DNA of 64,000 bases from Paragonimus westermani. Its lineage: Eukaryota; Platyhelminthes; Trematoda; Plagiorchiida; Troglotrematidae. The DNA lies in NCBI GenBank assembly GCA_008508345.1, contig QNGE01002350.1:53775-117774 (forward strand), given 5' to 3'. Shown here piece after piece: positions 37,491 to 50,400 of the stretch; position 1 is the first letter of the stretch, and every line of letters starts with the position of its first letter. The translations under genes were made by a program, and so were the position numbers. The notes under the pieces are model-generated. The model did not search any database, had not been told where the DNA came from, and saw nothing but the letters and a program-made list of their open reading frames with translations.

Positions 37491-39385
37491 TGGACGTTTC
37501 AATATATATACCACCAAGTATATGGATCAGCGCGAAATGTCAAGTACTTTCAAAATGTTACTCCCGGAAAGAAATTTTGGCCGTCCCCCGTTGGACATAA
37601 GCAGGGTGTTCAAATTCAAGATAGCAGCCAAAGCGACCTTCGTATGGGCATGATTGTGCTACTAGTCATATAATTCACGGAAATGGATTAGGCGGAACGC
37701 GCAGAGAAAGTTCAGGTGAGTGCTACAATATTTTTAATCGAAGACGTTCTTGTTACGGTAAATTTGGATGAATTCATAAAATGTCCAAGGCTCATCCCGT
37801 CATGGGATTAGTTGAACTGCTGTTCAGCGACAGAATGTGAAATCACCGTTGCCACTTTCTAAAAGGGCGGGTGCTGGTCGGTATTGAGCTAGAAACACAA
37901 AACCCGTCCATGGTTTGTTGTTCGGAGACATGACGACACACTTCCACTTTATTTCCCACCATCCAGATACACGTCCGAACAGGATGACTGCAACATACAT
38001 TCATTTCAATTTCATCTTAACCCCATAATAATAAAGAAGTGGAAGGCCTATAAATCTTAGAAACGGATATCTCATCGTAAGCATCGCACTCTTGATAATT
38101 TTGTTAATTTTTTGGCACGGATAGTAGAAGGGCTCGTTAGTAGAGCACTAGAAATCTTCGGTCGGTGGCAGAAAGTCGCCGTAGGGCCATATTCGTCTCC
38201 ACCGGACATCAGTTGCATTCGCGCCTATAGACTTTGTGGCGGAAAAATTCTGGGAAATTGATGGACTAAATATTGTTCACCTTATGTCACGCATGAACAT
38301 TGTAGACTACTACGGTATGCTTTGATTAACTATAATAGGAATTTTTGGTTCAAAATCATCCGCAAAGCAAAGTGGTTGACGCCGGAATGAAACGCTGGAT
38401 TCATCAAACACTTTGTTATGAACAGCGTCTAAGTATGCAGTATGCGTATGCGTCGGTAAATGTATCGTCCGCCCGACTTGCACTACACATTGAGAACAAG
38501 CACGTACGGGAAGCAACGTGAAGCTCTTAGTCGGAGCGTTTGGGACACATGTCACTCGACCTGTTTATTTCTTTTGACTAATCACTTGATGGGAAAATTT
38601 CTCAGTACCCGGATCAAGAATTTGCGTTCTAAATATCAAGTTATGACTGGCCGCAAAATATGTTCCATGCGAACCCCACCTGATCTCAACCGGGTCAGAA
38701 GGTGTGGAGGTTTCCAATGACAGATTGAGACATTGTAACCGCATTTACATCTTCCCGTTTGTACCCGAAGTTGGAGAATTCGTGTAATATTATTAAGTAA
38801 AACCATCGTCTACAATCGCCAAACTGAAATATTAGAAGGGAACAAGATCGGGTATATATTTCGGATACGGGTAGGTACGTTATTTGCAGCTGACGGTTGA
38901 ATTTTTCCCAAGTCACACTCAGGAAGGTCATTGGAGGATACGCAGAATTTGAAGCTAGACATCGTGTTCGACTGATTAATATAGATTTCCGATCCCGTTT
39001 TGAAACGGCAAATGTTGCCACCAGCTCTGGTTTCGTTCGGATGTTTACTCCAGGTATGAGAATATTTTACAATGAATAATTTTGCGCAGATCTTTTTCCG
39101 GGCTACCACGGCCGGCAAAGTGGAACCTTTATTTATTTGACCATATTGGTAGCTGTGTTGCGACTGAACGGAAGACGCTTTAATGATGGCGCCCGAATGT
39201 GTGTTTATACAGAAATATAAGGTTCAACTTTGGTCTTCGTGACCAAGGTGGATCAACACCAGGATTTTGGTAGTGTTGTCTGCAAGTGACTGAAGAAGTG
39301 TATCCTGAGAAGCTTTTAGTGCATGACCGTCGGAGGTTTTCTGACACAACCCCATCGGACGTGTGGATTGCGGTGAATGAATGTA

Positions 39386-39910
39386 CAATACACAGTACAG
39401 TAAACTTTTTTTTGACAGCCAGTCTCGCAGCCGGTAGACCGAATGTACTTTTGATACAGCCTACCGTCCTTTTAGTATCGCCACATAACAGCATGCTTGT
39501 TCGGAGAAATTAGGAGAGTTGTAATATCGTACTCCTAGATCTCAATCGGAAGCGGCGGTATCAGTATTAAAAACATCTATTGTGGCAGAACAGTTAGGCA
39601 TTCGGCAACTGTGAGTAATAGCGTTCGATTTGTCCGCTGTGGGCTTCACCGGATATGTTTCGCATCACGACTGTAGTGGCGCTAGGTCTTGCCGTATATT
39701 TTGTAAACAGAAAACAACGTTGCTGTGCTGACGGGATGTGCAAACGATTTTGATATCGACAGCGAACAGAAAGGGTTTACCATATTCAATGAAATCGCAT
39801 ACGTCATTTATATACATGAAGAAAAGCAAAGACCCAAGAACGCCTTCTTGAATCACCTCAATAATCACTGGTTTTCGGGTTGAGCAGTGCTTCTCTATTT
39901 TGAATATCAT
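39386..39910 (-). pseudogene. LINE reverse-transcriptase relic A (R3 copy)
   Basis: Third copy of the relic at 22386-22950, reversed, with identical defects in the catalytic box. Confidence 0.7.
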
Positions 39911-40937
39911 GATGCGGCCCTCAAGACATGAAGAAGGCCAGGTATGCAGAGAGCTTCATATTCCATAGATGCTGTTTTGATCAGGAGAGAGTTGAGTAGT
40001 AGATAAGCCCATTATTTCCGGCAATGATGTTTCACGCACTCCTTTGAGGCTGTCAAGGTAGCCACTTGTACTGAGTGTGTGGCGACGGTCGTGGGTTTGA
40101 TTGGCGGTTGGTGATCACGCCTGCTCTCATCTTCTGCACCCTTCTTGTCGACTGCCCCTCTCCTAACACTCGAAACCCTCCCGGTACTAGGTGCGACCTT
40201 CCCCTGCGGGAACTGGAACGGTCAGTTGAACTGTGCGCGCGACGAAGTGTACTTTCGATGAACATTAGTCTCGATATATTACTAAACCTTAGTACCAGTT
40301 GCCTATCGAAGCTTTTTCCCGCGCCGTCTGTCCGTCCTCACATCTCGCTGACGCTCTATCACCCCGCCACCGCGTGGTTCATTGTCATTGGCCGCGTTCG
40401 TGTGAGTGGTAAGTCTGTAAACTTGGTAGATTCATTATCGAGGATTGCTGCTATTTCCTTATTTTTAATTTTTAATATTTTCCTTGTACTTTGACACTTT
40501 ATTAATAACAAATGTGCCTTTAGGAGCGCTTTTTGAATCATAATCCGTCGCGGCGTCAGCGGAATCCAATAGGCGCTCACTACACCACAGGAGTGATTAT
40601 TCGAGGTCCAGTATGACCACGGACCTTGCGAGAAAACTAAGCCCAGCTCGAACAATCACCAGACGTTCGGAACTAACAAAAGCTACACAAATTCTACTGT
40701 GCTCCGCCTTACGTCTTGGGAAAAGGAAGAAAAGTAAAAAGTTCGTATATATAAAAGAGCTAGAAACGTGACACGTGTTTGGCCGTCAAACATACTGGTA
40801 TTCTTATTCAAACAAATTTTGAACATGGTACAGTGGTTGTATCCTATTTTATTTATATTCCGAAAACGCCGCAGAATTGCACATCCCCGTAATGGAGGAT
40901 GATGTCCTTCACCTTGAAAATGGCAACGAACGCACTT

Positions 40938-42216
40938 GTTAAATTTGAAAAGTGTGTTGACACCCATAGTAGATTGGTTTCGCAAGAACGGAGGAAAATT
41001 TTTCAACACCAACTGAGTACTTTAAGCATTTTTCGGTGCATCAAAATCCTAATATACTTACAATTGATAAACCGTGCGTGCTCCGAAAACTTATAAAAGA
41101 CGGGGATTTGAGCCAAAACTGACCATTCTTCCTTTGAAATGAACTTAAAACGCAATACCTGCGAAGGTCATGACTGCCATTTATTCGCTATTCCCAGTTT
41201 CGTTTTCCATTCCCCACGCGTCTCCTTCTGTCTACTGTTTACAAGGTCTCTTCTTCCCTCCTGGTGGTGGGCCACACATGGCTACCAGGTAACCGGATGT
41301 TGGGAGATTCAATGGAGCACCAGTGCCGAGAGCAACCTTGCGTACTAATCCACTAAGCGAGTTACAATAGTCGGAGATTCGCCCGAGCCCGGTCGCACTG
41401 TCTGCCAGAATGCTTTTCAGATTCATTTTTCATACCGTCTGTTTCTAATTTTTTCATCCTCTTGTAATGTGCGTATTTTTGTGAGTGTACTCTTACCTTG
41501 CGTGTACCCCCTGTTAGGCTGAAAATTCCAAAACATTTTTCACTTAAGATCAGTCGGAATATAATCTCTGTCAACGATCAAAATTTGAAAATACGGTAGA
41601 GTTTTATAAACTGGATGTTCGATTATTGCCGTTTTCAGAGATATTTTGAGTAATTTGCTCTAGCACAAGCTGAGTCTAGCGGCATTAATTAATAATATGC
41701 ATACAAGATGCGCGAAGTGGGCTTGAGAGCTCTAGGAGACGATCATCATCGCGCCAAAAGGAGAGTGCATAGAACTTTCGGATGCGTTATCAACGTTCGA
41801 GGAAATACGGGTCACACGACTGTGGAGAGTGGATCATAGCGGCCTGGAAATTTCACTGGTCTGCCTGCGGTATGGGGTGTAAAATAGTTCCAAAACTCAT
41901 AGTTGCATATTGTACCTAGACTATTAAGAAAGCTCGCATGATACATGCTGTCCGATTGTTTGTCTGCATGTCATGTGATCGTAGCGCGTCCCCGAAGGAC
42001 ACACGTGTCACATTCTTCCGGTTAACTCGCGCGTCGATGGCCGGTCTCTAGCCTCTCTAGCTAATTCGCGTGTCGGTGCTTTTTATAGCCCTATCAGATA
42101 CCACCTGTACATTTCGTTGAATAAAGATTTGGCCCCTCTCCTCAACAGCCTTTTGCTTTTCGCGTCTGATAATTGCGTACCTGAGGAAAAAGTGACATAG
42201 TGAGACGCGCACTAAA
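40938..42216 (+). repeat. Direct repeat, 5' copy (1279 bp)
   Basis: Matches 45846-47124 at a constant offset of 4908, with one substitution seen (42208 C against 47116 T). It consists of the last 486 bases of R3 plus about 793 bases up to the gypsy primer-binding site. Only the second part can belong to an LTR; the first is flanking sequence. Confidence 0.93.
41432..42216 (+). repeat. Candidate 5' LTR of the gypsy element
   Basis: The region lies between the R3 boundary and the primer-binding site and recurs in the 3' copy. It contains a TATA-like TTTTTATA (42080-42087) and an AATAAA signal (42120-42125), in the promoter-then-polyadenylation order expected of an LTR. The exact 5' edge is not fixed. 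A TG start at 41463 is one option, and I found no convincing target-site duplication. The 3' edge falls at 42211-42216. Confidence 0.55.
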
Positions 42217-42217
42217 T

Positions 42218-42234
42218 TGATGAGCCCGACGAAA
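42218..42234 (+). other. Primer-binding site, tRNA-Trp-like
   Basis: The 17-mer beginning TGATGAGCCCGACG differs at a few positions from the tRNA-Trp-complementary site known from CsRn1-type elements (TGGTGACCCCGACG). It starts 1-2 bases after the end of the direct repeat, where a primer-binding site belongs. Confidence 0.6.
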
Positions 42235-42387
42235 GTGGTGAACCAGACTAACTTGGTGAGGCCGTTCGAATAATGTTTGTTTTCCACAGGTATATCTTTT
42301 GTATAATTGTGAGTTGCTATTTCTTTAATACGTTTTACATATCCATTTTCTATTGGAAAAATTTGATTTATTACCTATTCCGCTTTA

Positions 42388-43200
42388 GTGGAGGCTCAGC
42401 CGCACGTTTTGTCAGACGCTTCGGCCATTGCATCAGCCAAACAGTTTGAACCTTTTAGAGAGAATAATCCTAAATTGTGGTTTGCCCAGTTAGAAGCGAT
42501 ATTTGCGCTACGACAGATCAGTTCAGAGCTAACGCGTTTTCCTCACGTAGTTGCGGCACTGCCATCTCACGTCACTGACGAGGTAGAGGATGTTCTGAAG
42601 TTACCGGACTCCACGAAGCCCTACGAGCAAATTAAAGCGGCCGTAGTGAAGCGCGTTGGTTTGTCCGATCGCCAACGTATTTCTCAGCTTCTGAGTGCGA
42701 CCGAGCTCGGTGACCGTACACCATCGCAGCTCCTTCGCCACATGCAGCGGTTAGCTGGTACGACACACAAAAGAGGTTCTACTTAGGGAGATGTGGCTAC
42801 AGCGTTTGCCTAAGGATATGCAAAACATTCTTAGCGCAAACCCATCAGCAACTTTGTCAACCTTGGCTGATGTTGCCGACCGTATCGGGGAAACATACGG
42901 CACCGCTGTTTCCCAGCTCGCTTCGAATATTCAGGGCGCAATTGCAACTCTAACTGCTCAAGTTGCCACCCTAACTAAACAACTTCAGGCCTTAACGACG
43001 CATCGTTCGAGATCACGTTTGATTACCCCCATTCGACGACACAGTAGCCACGAATGGTCACGTGATTCTCGTCAACCGCCACCGAACGCTAATCCGGATC
43101 ACTGCTGGTATCATCAGCAATTTTGCAACAAAGCCCGATGATGCCGACAGCCTTGTACCTTTGGTCCAGTCAGCAAACAGGGCAGCCAAATGCACATGGT
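42388..43200 (+). pseudogene. gag: CsRn1-like Ty3/gypsy Gag (frameshifted)
   Basis: Gag starts at 42388 and runs 132 codons, with the blocks FRENNPKLWFAQLEAIFALR and DRQRISQLLSATELGDRTPS. A frameshift near 42786 moves it to a second frame from 42791 with WLQRLPKDMQNILSA, LADVADRI and a coiled-coil-like stretch. The C-terminus carries CWYHQQFCNKAR, then a stop where a residue is expected, then CRQPC. This is the unusual CHCC zinc motif of the CsRn1 lineage and is the main reason for the assignment. Gag would build the particle and bind element RNA. Two disruptions make it non-functional. Confidence 0.85.
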
Positions 43201-43220
43201 TAACGACGTAACTGGCCCGC

Positions 43221-45844
43221 GTGTTCTTTCTAAAAGATCACGAGTCGGGGATTCGCTATCTCATCGACACAGGTGTCGAGGTCAGCGTGGTCCCACCTGA
43301 GACCCACGACTTAAACAGGTCATCTATTCCGAATCTTCGCGCGGCCAACGGAGGCACTATAAAAGTGTTTGGTCAGCGCTCTCGCACACTTAATTTAGGT
43401 CTCTGTAGGCCTTTCCGCTGGCTCTTCACGGTCGCCGACGTCCAAATGGCGATTATCGGTATCGACTTTCTCCAGACACCGTCTGGCCGACCAAACGACA
43501 AAGCTTACAGTTACAGGGATTTTGACCGATAAGGCATTAATCAGTCCCGTATATCAAAGCTCTTCAAAACCAAACTCCTTTAGTTTCCTAATCGATAAGT
43601 ATCCGACTGTTTTTCGACAGTCTTTATCTCTGCCTGCCGTCAAGGGTTCCACGAGGCACCACCTAGTCATGACAGGCCAGCCGGTGTTCGCCAAAGCTCG
43701 CAGGTTGACAGCAGACAAGCTTGAAATAGCCCGCGCTGAGTTTGAGTATATGCTCGAGCTCGGAATCATTCGCCCGTCCAGTAGCCTTTGGGCCTCTCCA
43801 CTCCACATGGTCCCTAAAGCGTCAGGCGATTGGCGCCCGTGTGGAGATTATCGTTCGCTCAACAACGCCACAATACCCGACAGGTACCCGATTCCGCACA
43901 CACAAGACATCACGGCTAGCCTTCATGGTACCCGTGTTTTCTCGAAAATTGATCTGGTGCGCGCATACCACCAGATCCCGGTTGCGGATGAGGATGTTGC
44001 CAAAACAACCGTCATCACACCAATCGGTTTATTCGAGTTTCTACGTATGCCGTTTGGTTTGTGAAACGCTGCACAAACGTTTCAACGTTTCATCGACGAC
44101 GTCACACGGGGTCTGGATTTCGTCCACCCCTACATCGACGACCTATTAGTCGCAGGCGCGTCTGAAGAACACCAGATTCATCTGTGACAGCTCTTCGACA
44201 GATTAGCAACTTTTGGCCGAACGATTAACGCGGAAAAATGTGTTTTTGGTCAATCAGCGATAGAGTTTCTGGGACATTACGCTGATCAGCACGGTATTTG
44301 ACCGTTAACCTATACGGTAGGAGTAATCCGCGATTTTCACCGTTCTACCATCCTCTCCGCCGTTTGTCGAATTAACGGGATGGTCAACTATTATAGGCGG
44401 TTTATTCCACATTGCGCTCAGCTTATGCAGCCTCTAACCGAGTTACTCCGCGGCCCTGTCAACGGAGTCGTAGAGTTATCACCAACAGCCATCGAGTCGT
44501 TCGATAGAACTAAGGACGCATTAGCCACCGCCGTTATGTTGCACCACTTCAGCTCATCCGCGGGAACAGGGGTCGCTGTTGACGCGTTAGACACTGCAGT
44601 CAGCACAGTACTTCAACAGTTCGTCGATGAACTCTGGAAACCGCTCGCTTTCTTTACCAGACGTTTACTTCTGGCTGAAACTAGGTATAGCACGTTCGGT
44701 CGTGAATTTTTAGCAATTTACTCGGCCGTCCGGCAATTCCGACATGCCCTCGAGGGAAACAAGTTTGTGATTTTCACCGACCACAAACCGTTGGTTTTCG
44801 CTTTCCGCAGTAGGTCTGAAAGAAATTCGCCCCGTGAAATTCGCCATCTGAACTTCGTATCCCAGTTTACGTCTGATGTACGCCACGTTTCTGGCAGCGA
44901 TAACGTTGTGGCTGACGCTTTATCTCGAGTGTCGGCACTAGTTGGTCACGACTCAATCGACTTAAACGCTATGGCCAACGCACAACGTTCGGAAAATGAT
45001 TTCCGCGCTTCCCGCCAACAATCAGCTATACGCCTGACTGATCAACCTTTGCCAGCGTCTGCAGACACTATCCTTTGCGATACCTCTACTGGACATTCAC
45101 GTCCAGTAGTTCCTACTGTTTTCCGACGACGCGTGTTCGACGCGCTACACAGCATAGCCCATCCAGGCATCTGGGCCACGACCGAGCTCATTTCCGATAG
45201 GTACGTCTGGCCTGGTATGCAAACGGAGCTTTGCATGTGGGAACGGTCTTGTCTAGCTTGTCAACAAGCTGAAGTTCACCGCCACGTGTCGGCTCCGATT
45301 GGCCGATTCCCTTCGATTACATATCGACTTGCACATCTCCACATCGATATTGTAGGTCCTTTGCCACCTTCCAATGGGAGGACATATCTTTCGACGATGG
45401 TAGATCGTTTAACGCGGTGGTCACAGGCCGTCCCCATGACTGACGTCCGTTGGTTAGCATCTCATTATTGCTCGGCAACGGTTACGACCGATCCTGGTCC
45501 CCAATTCGAGAGCGGTTCCTTTGCGGAAACACTTGGCGCGTTTGGATGTCATCGCATGCAAACCACGGCATACCACTGGGCTGCAAATGGTATGGTCGAG
45601 CGCTTTCACCGACAACTAAGAGCATCCCTCGCTGCGGTCGATGAAATCCGTTGTACAGAAACCCTGCCAATGGTTTCACTCTGCATCCACGCAGCCCTTA
45701 AGACTGACCTTAACGTTTCCAACGCCGACCTCCTGTACTGCCAATCACTGCGTCTTCCTGGCGATTACTTTTCATTCGCCACCGACGCCCTTCGATATGA
45801 TGCATCTTACGCCAAACAGCTCGCTCCGCCCATGCGCCGCCTCC
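43221..45844 (+). pseudogene. pol: CsRn1-like Ty3/gypsy Pol (PR-RT-RH-IN), interrupted and truncated
   Basis: Domains occur in canonical order. Protease: YLIDTGVEVSVVPP, DTG at 43266. Reverse transcriptase from 43522: [35 protein letters not shown] and the catalytic YIDD at 44131-44142. RNase H from about 44380 includes FTDHKPLVFAF and ADALSR. Integrase has a zinc-finger region near 45150-45270, the first Asp in HIDIVGP, the second in TTDPGPQFES and the Glu in ANGMVERFHRQ. Stops occur at 44062, about 44185 and about 44299, and the protease frame is shifted relative to RT. About twenty residues appear deleted in the integrase core before the second Asp. The integrase C-terminus is missing because the contig ends at 45844. 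Confidence 0.9.
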
Positions 45845-45845
45845 N
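45845..45845. other. Single-N contig join
   Basis: A lone N separates the truncated integrase from sequence identical to the region 5' of the element. The reading frame that crosses it is an artefact of the join. Confidence 0.9.
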
Positions 45846-47124
45846 GTTAAATTTGAAAAGTGTGTTGACACCCATAGTAGATTGGTTTCGCAAGAACGGA
45901 GGAAAATTTTTCAACACCAACTGAGTACTTTAAGCATTTTTCGGTGCATCAAAATCCTAATATACTTACAATTGATAAACCGTGCGTGCTCCGAAAACTT
46001 ATAAAAGACGGGGATTTGAGCCAAAACTGACCATTCTTCCTTTGAAATGAACTTAAAACGCAATACCTGCGAAGGTCATGACTGCCATTTATTCGCTATT
46101 CCCAGTTTCGTTTTCCATTCCCCACGCGTCTCCTTCTGTCTACTGTTTACAAGGTCTCTTCTTCCCTCCTGGTGGTGGGCCACACATGGCTACCAGGTAA
46201 CCGGATGTTGGGAGATTCAATGGAGCACCAGTGCCGAGAGCAACCTTGCGTACTAATCCACTAAGCGAGTTACAATAGTCGGAGATTCGCCCGAGCCCGG
46301 TCGCACTGTCTGCCAGAATGCTTTTCAGATTCATTTTTCATACCGTCTGTTTCTAATTTTTTCATCCTCTTGTAATGTGCGTATTTTTGTGAGTGTACTC
46401 TTACCTTGCGTGTACCCCCTGTTAGGCTGAAAATTCCAAAACATTTTTCACTTAAGATCAGTCGGAATATAATCTCTGTCAACGATCAAAATTTGAAAAT
46501 ACGGTAGAGTTTTATAAACTGGATGTTCGATTATTGCCGTTTTCAGAGATATTTTGAGTAATTTGCTCTAGCACAAGCTGAGTCTAGCGGCATTAATTAA
46601 TAATATGCATACAAGATGCGCGAAGTGGGCTTGAGAGCTCTAGGAGACGATCATCATCGCGCCAAAAGGAGAGTGCATAGAACTTTCGGATGCGTTATCA
46701 ACGTTCGAGGAAATACGGGTCACACGACTGTGGAGAGTGGATCATAGCGGCCTGGAAATTTCACTGGTCTGCCTGCGGTATGGGGTGTAAAATAGTTCCA
46801 AAACTCATAGTTGCATATTGTACCTAGACTATTAAGAAAGCTCGCATGATACATGCTGTCCGATTGTTTGTCTGCATGTCATGTGATCGTAGCGCGTCCC
46901 CGAAGGACACACGTGTCACATTCTTCCGGTTAACTCGCGCGTCGATGGCCGGTCTCTAGCCTCTCTAGCTAATTCGCGTGTCGGTGCTTTTTATAGCCCT
47001 ATCAGATACCACCTGTACATTTCGTTGAATAAAGATTTGGCCCCTCTCCTCAACAGCCTTTTGCTTTTCGCGTCTGATAATTGCGTACCTGAGGAAAAAG
47101 TGACATAGTGAGACGTGCACTAAA
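45846..47124 (+). repeat. Direct repeat, 3' copy, with candidate LTR at 46340-47124
   Basis: Same content as 40938-42216: first 486 bases of R-arm end (fourth copy in the window), then the candidate LTR with TATA-like (46988-46995) and AATAAA (47028-47033) signals. A true 3' LTR should follow the element's own 3' end, not a second copy of its 5' flank. This copy therefore looks like another haplotype or locus carrying a solo LTR, or an assembly duplication. The LTR ends at 47124 and is followed by unique sequence leading to PGAP2. Confidence 0.85.
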
Positions 47125-47499
47125 GGATTAACGGATGAGTCGTTAGGAAAATTTCAAGCATTCCTTGTTTCCAATAGGTTGCACGACTGCAGAAAGTTGC
47201 GTGGAATTCGTGTCAAGCCTGCTGTAGCAGTCGTACCATAACCGTGCCTGCGGAATAGGTGGGGTAAGAAAACACGTTTGCAGCCGGGATCCCTAGAGAA
47301 GCCACACGATCGCTGGCCACTACACCCACTGAGTCGCCAAGACGTCAGATGTATCCAAATAATAATTAAGTCCGCCCGTTCCTATTCAAATATTTTGCGA
47401 AGGAGGATTACGCAAATAACGTATTTTTCTCCTCGTTTGACGCCGTTGAGGCTATCGCAGTAACGTGACCTCGTCCAGAGAGCAGCGCCGTTTTCAAAC
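47125..47499 (+). other. PGAP2 5' flank
   Basis: Unique sequence between the candidate LTR and the PGAP2 start codon. An in-frame stop at 47461 lies upstream of the chosen ATG. No clear TATA box or initiator is visible, so the promoter or 5' UTR extent is not determined. Confidence 0.5.
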
Positions 47500-50400
47500 A
47501 TGGGTGGCGGCTTGCTAGTTAACCCATCTGAAGGTTTCTTTCCCCGGCCGTCCATCGTTAAAATCCCACTGAGAACTGTTGTTATTGTTGGAACAAGTCT
47601 ACCGTTTTCAGGGGTAGTGATATGCACAATCATTTCAATTTATACAGCGTTTGATGAAGTTACTGAATCAGTTTGTGGGGTCTGTCTCCGTTGTGTCTTC
47701 ACATTTGCTAGGTCTCCAACTTTGTTCCGTCGATTAGCGCTGTCACCGGTATAACCCCTCAGCTATACTTCTGGCGATACGCTATTGGGTTTCATAGTGC
47801 TCCGCGTCTGTTACTCGCCATGGTTTATTACAATTACCACAGGCTGTTTCTCACCCGTCTTTCTTGTCCTATGGCTTTTGATATTTTGTCCAAATTGGCC
47901 CTAGTTTTTAATTTGGTGGATGTGATCACGTTTGTTGGCGTGGCCTTTGTTTCAAATCGGGAAAATTTTCGTAAGTTATTGCACTTTCATCTACTTAGTG
48001 TCTCAAGCTGTCCACGAGCGTATGTTCATCGTGTTCCTGTTCGCTTCTTCTTTGTACATGTTGACTGTTCTGATCATACACAGGATCTTAAATGCGCACT
48101 ATCTGTTGCCAGGGAGAGTGAGTCCGTGTTATTGTTTAGCCTTACCTTGTAGATGCAATATTCGTTCGCTTTGAAGAGAACATTTTTTCTGCTCACCATG
48201 TTTTTCATCTCAGTTCTAATTTATCACTTTTACTATCACCGATTCAAATGTTTTCCGAATGGTAAGTAGGAACCATGCGAGGTGTGTCTCTTTCACTTTA
48301 TCTCACATTGTTTTAAAGTCGGTTGCTCAGTTAACTATCTGGCTGCTGACTACATATAGGATCTGGTATAAGTCTGGTTCACAGGACTTGATCTAGAGAC
48401 CTTCAGCTTTTTACTCTCGTAATCTTGTACTGCAACAAGTACAGAAGACGATTCTGCGCCTGGCTCGTATAATGATCGAGGAGTTGGGTGTCATGAGATG
48501 GAAAGTAGTTTGGTGGCTGAGGTAACAATCTCAGCTTGTGTCCTTGCTCATCACTATTGTTTCTGTCTCAAAAGGTGTACATATACTCTGAAGTTCCAAG
48601 GTTGGGAAGTTGTGGGACAGCCTAATGGGCAAAGATAATGCAAGCTTCAGGTTTTGATGGTACCGGGGATACATATCATGAGAGCCAAAACGACAGCTGG
48701 GTACAGCCAGACAAACCTGAGTCAGTAGAGCTTATACTTGTGTATTTTACTACGGGTAAATCAAGTAATACCTACCCTACCGACATAATAGTCCTCACTT
48801 TGTTAGCTACGTGGTAAAAGTTGATATTAATTACTGCGAAGGAGGCCTGTTGTTGTTGGGTGCATCCATCACCATCATCATGGACAGCAATACATCAGTG
48901 GTTCACGCTAATGCTTAACTGCCACACAACCATGAAGAAAAAGCAAACCCCATAGAGGAAGAGAAGGAAAAAAGATGAAACGGGAAGGGACCTAACTACT
49001 GAAAATGACTACGTCCATATTCAAACATTCAACATCAAGGGTGAATTACAAATGATCGATTAAAGCCAGCAACGAAAATGACCAGAATTGCACAGCTGGC
49101 AACCAGGAGGAGTATGTAATGATGTAGGTGATGAAGAACGTTAGACTTGTGAAATAAAATTAAATGGCAACTTTCGTACTCTACACTTACGCTTGAAATC
49201 AACAACGGATTGTACAGACACTACGTCCTCTGTGAGAGGCTTTTAGTGATTAATGGTGCGCTGTGACAATCGGCATTCCGATCTCGTGTGATTTGACCGA
49301 AGCTTATTCAACTCCATTTTTACGGGGGTCTCCAGCGGGTCAACGACGGGTCCGAACGAGGAAGAACCAAGTCATCGGGTAGATAGGGACCTGATTACCC
49401 CGTAATCGCCGGTAAAATAGCGAACATGATCTATTTCCCCTGTGAGGGCGTGGCAGACCTTTCGAATCATGGGCCTATCAGTTGCTCACGCATTTTCCGC
49501 TTTACTGCTGTTTCATCGTACAGCTGGTTTACTCAGTCATAGTACTCAGTTCAGCCTTGAACGCAGTAAAGAGTTGACAGAAGATGTAGGCATTGCAAAG
49601 GCTGGGTAGGTCATTCCTTTCACACGAAAGTCTCCACTGGCAGCCTCACTCTATTCGGTGCCTGTCTCAAAGTCTGTGAAATCTATCCGTCGACTCATGA
49701 CGTAGGCTTAGCGACGGCAACTGAGCAGCTACGCATTACCGTACGTCTAACGCAAGTTGTCACTAACGACTTAGTTGACCACATTCCGAGCTGTTTCTAA
49801 GCCGCGCAAGGTCACGGATCACTTGGGTAGTTATTAGCAGCCACATCTTGGGATGATCTGCACAGATCATTGTGAGTACTCTCAGAAAATTGGGACGCTG
49901 TTTACCTCGTAAAAACGTGAGTATCTAGCGTACGACCTCCCCATCAAGTCAGGGAGTGTGTGGTTTCATGCACAGCTTACGTCAAAGTGCTTCGTCAAAG
50001 CATCTACAGCATGATTCTGACCTAATTTCCTTGTTTGACAGGGGTGTCTGCCACCCAAACCGTGCTGCATTGTGCTAAGTAGTCAGTTGCGAACGAGATG
50101 AACTTCGCTCTTTTCTCTTGCCCTCCAGAGGATTTTTGCCACAATACTGAGCAGACTGATAGATCGATAGCTGGCGGATGTCTTCTTGGAAAATAGAACA
50201 AACAACCGCTTCACGTCAGTCCGTTTTTAATGGTCCTTCAGAAGACAAAAGGTAAAGGCTGCATGAGACCACCGCGAGTTCACAGGAAAACTTCATTGCA
50301 TACCTTTGTGGCACGACACTTTTTGTAAGGCTTGTTTTTCGCGGTAGTCTTACAGTTTGTGTCGAGAGCCTTCCTGTCACGCAAGATGAGAAACTCCGTG

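Larger units (their letters stand above)
33496..41431 (-). repeat. Large inverted-repeat arm R3 (7.9 kb)
   Basis: Reverse complement of R1 with a constant coordinate sum of 62326. The inner end is the assembly gap. At the outer end, after one mismatch at 41424, similarity continues to 41431 and then stops. From there R3 runs straight into the candidate LTR of the gypsy element. The last 486 bases (40938-41423) recur a further time at 45846-46331. Confidence 0.93.

Noticed and set aside
44380..45924. 514-codon frame as an intact protein
   Set aside because: It is the RNase H-integrase part of the gypsy element, and its last residues come from reading across the contig join at 45845.
46340..47124. 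Proven 3' LTR of the gypsy element
   Set aside because: It is preceded by a second copy of the 5' flank and not by the element's 3' end, and no target-site duplication was found, so it is only called a candidate LTR.
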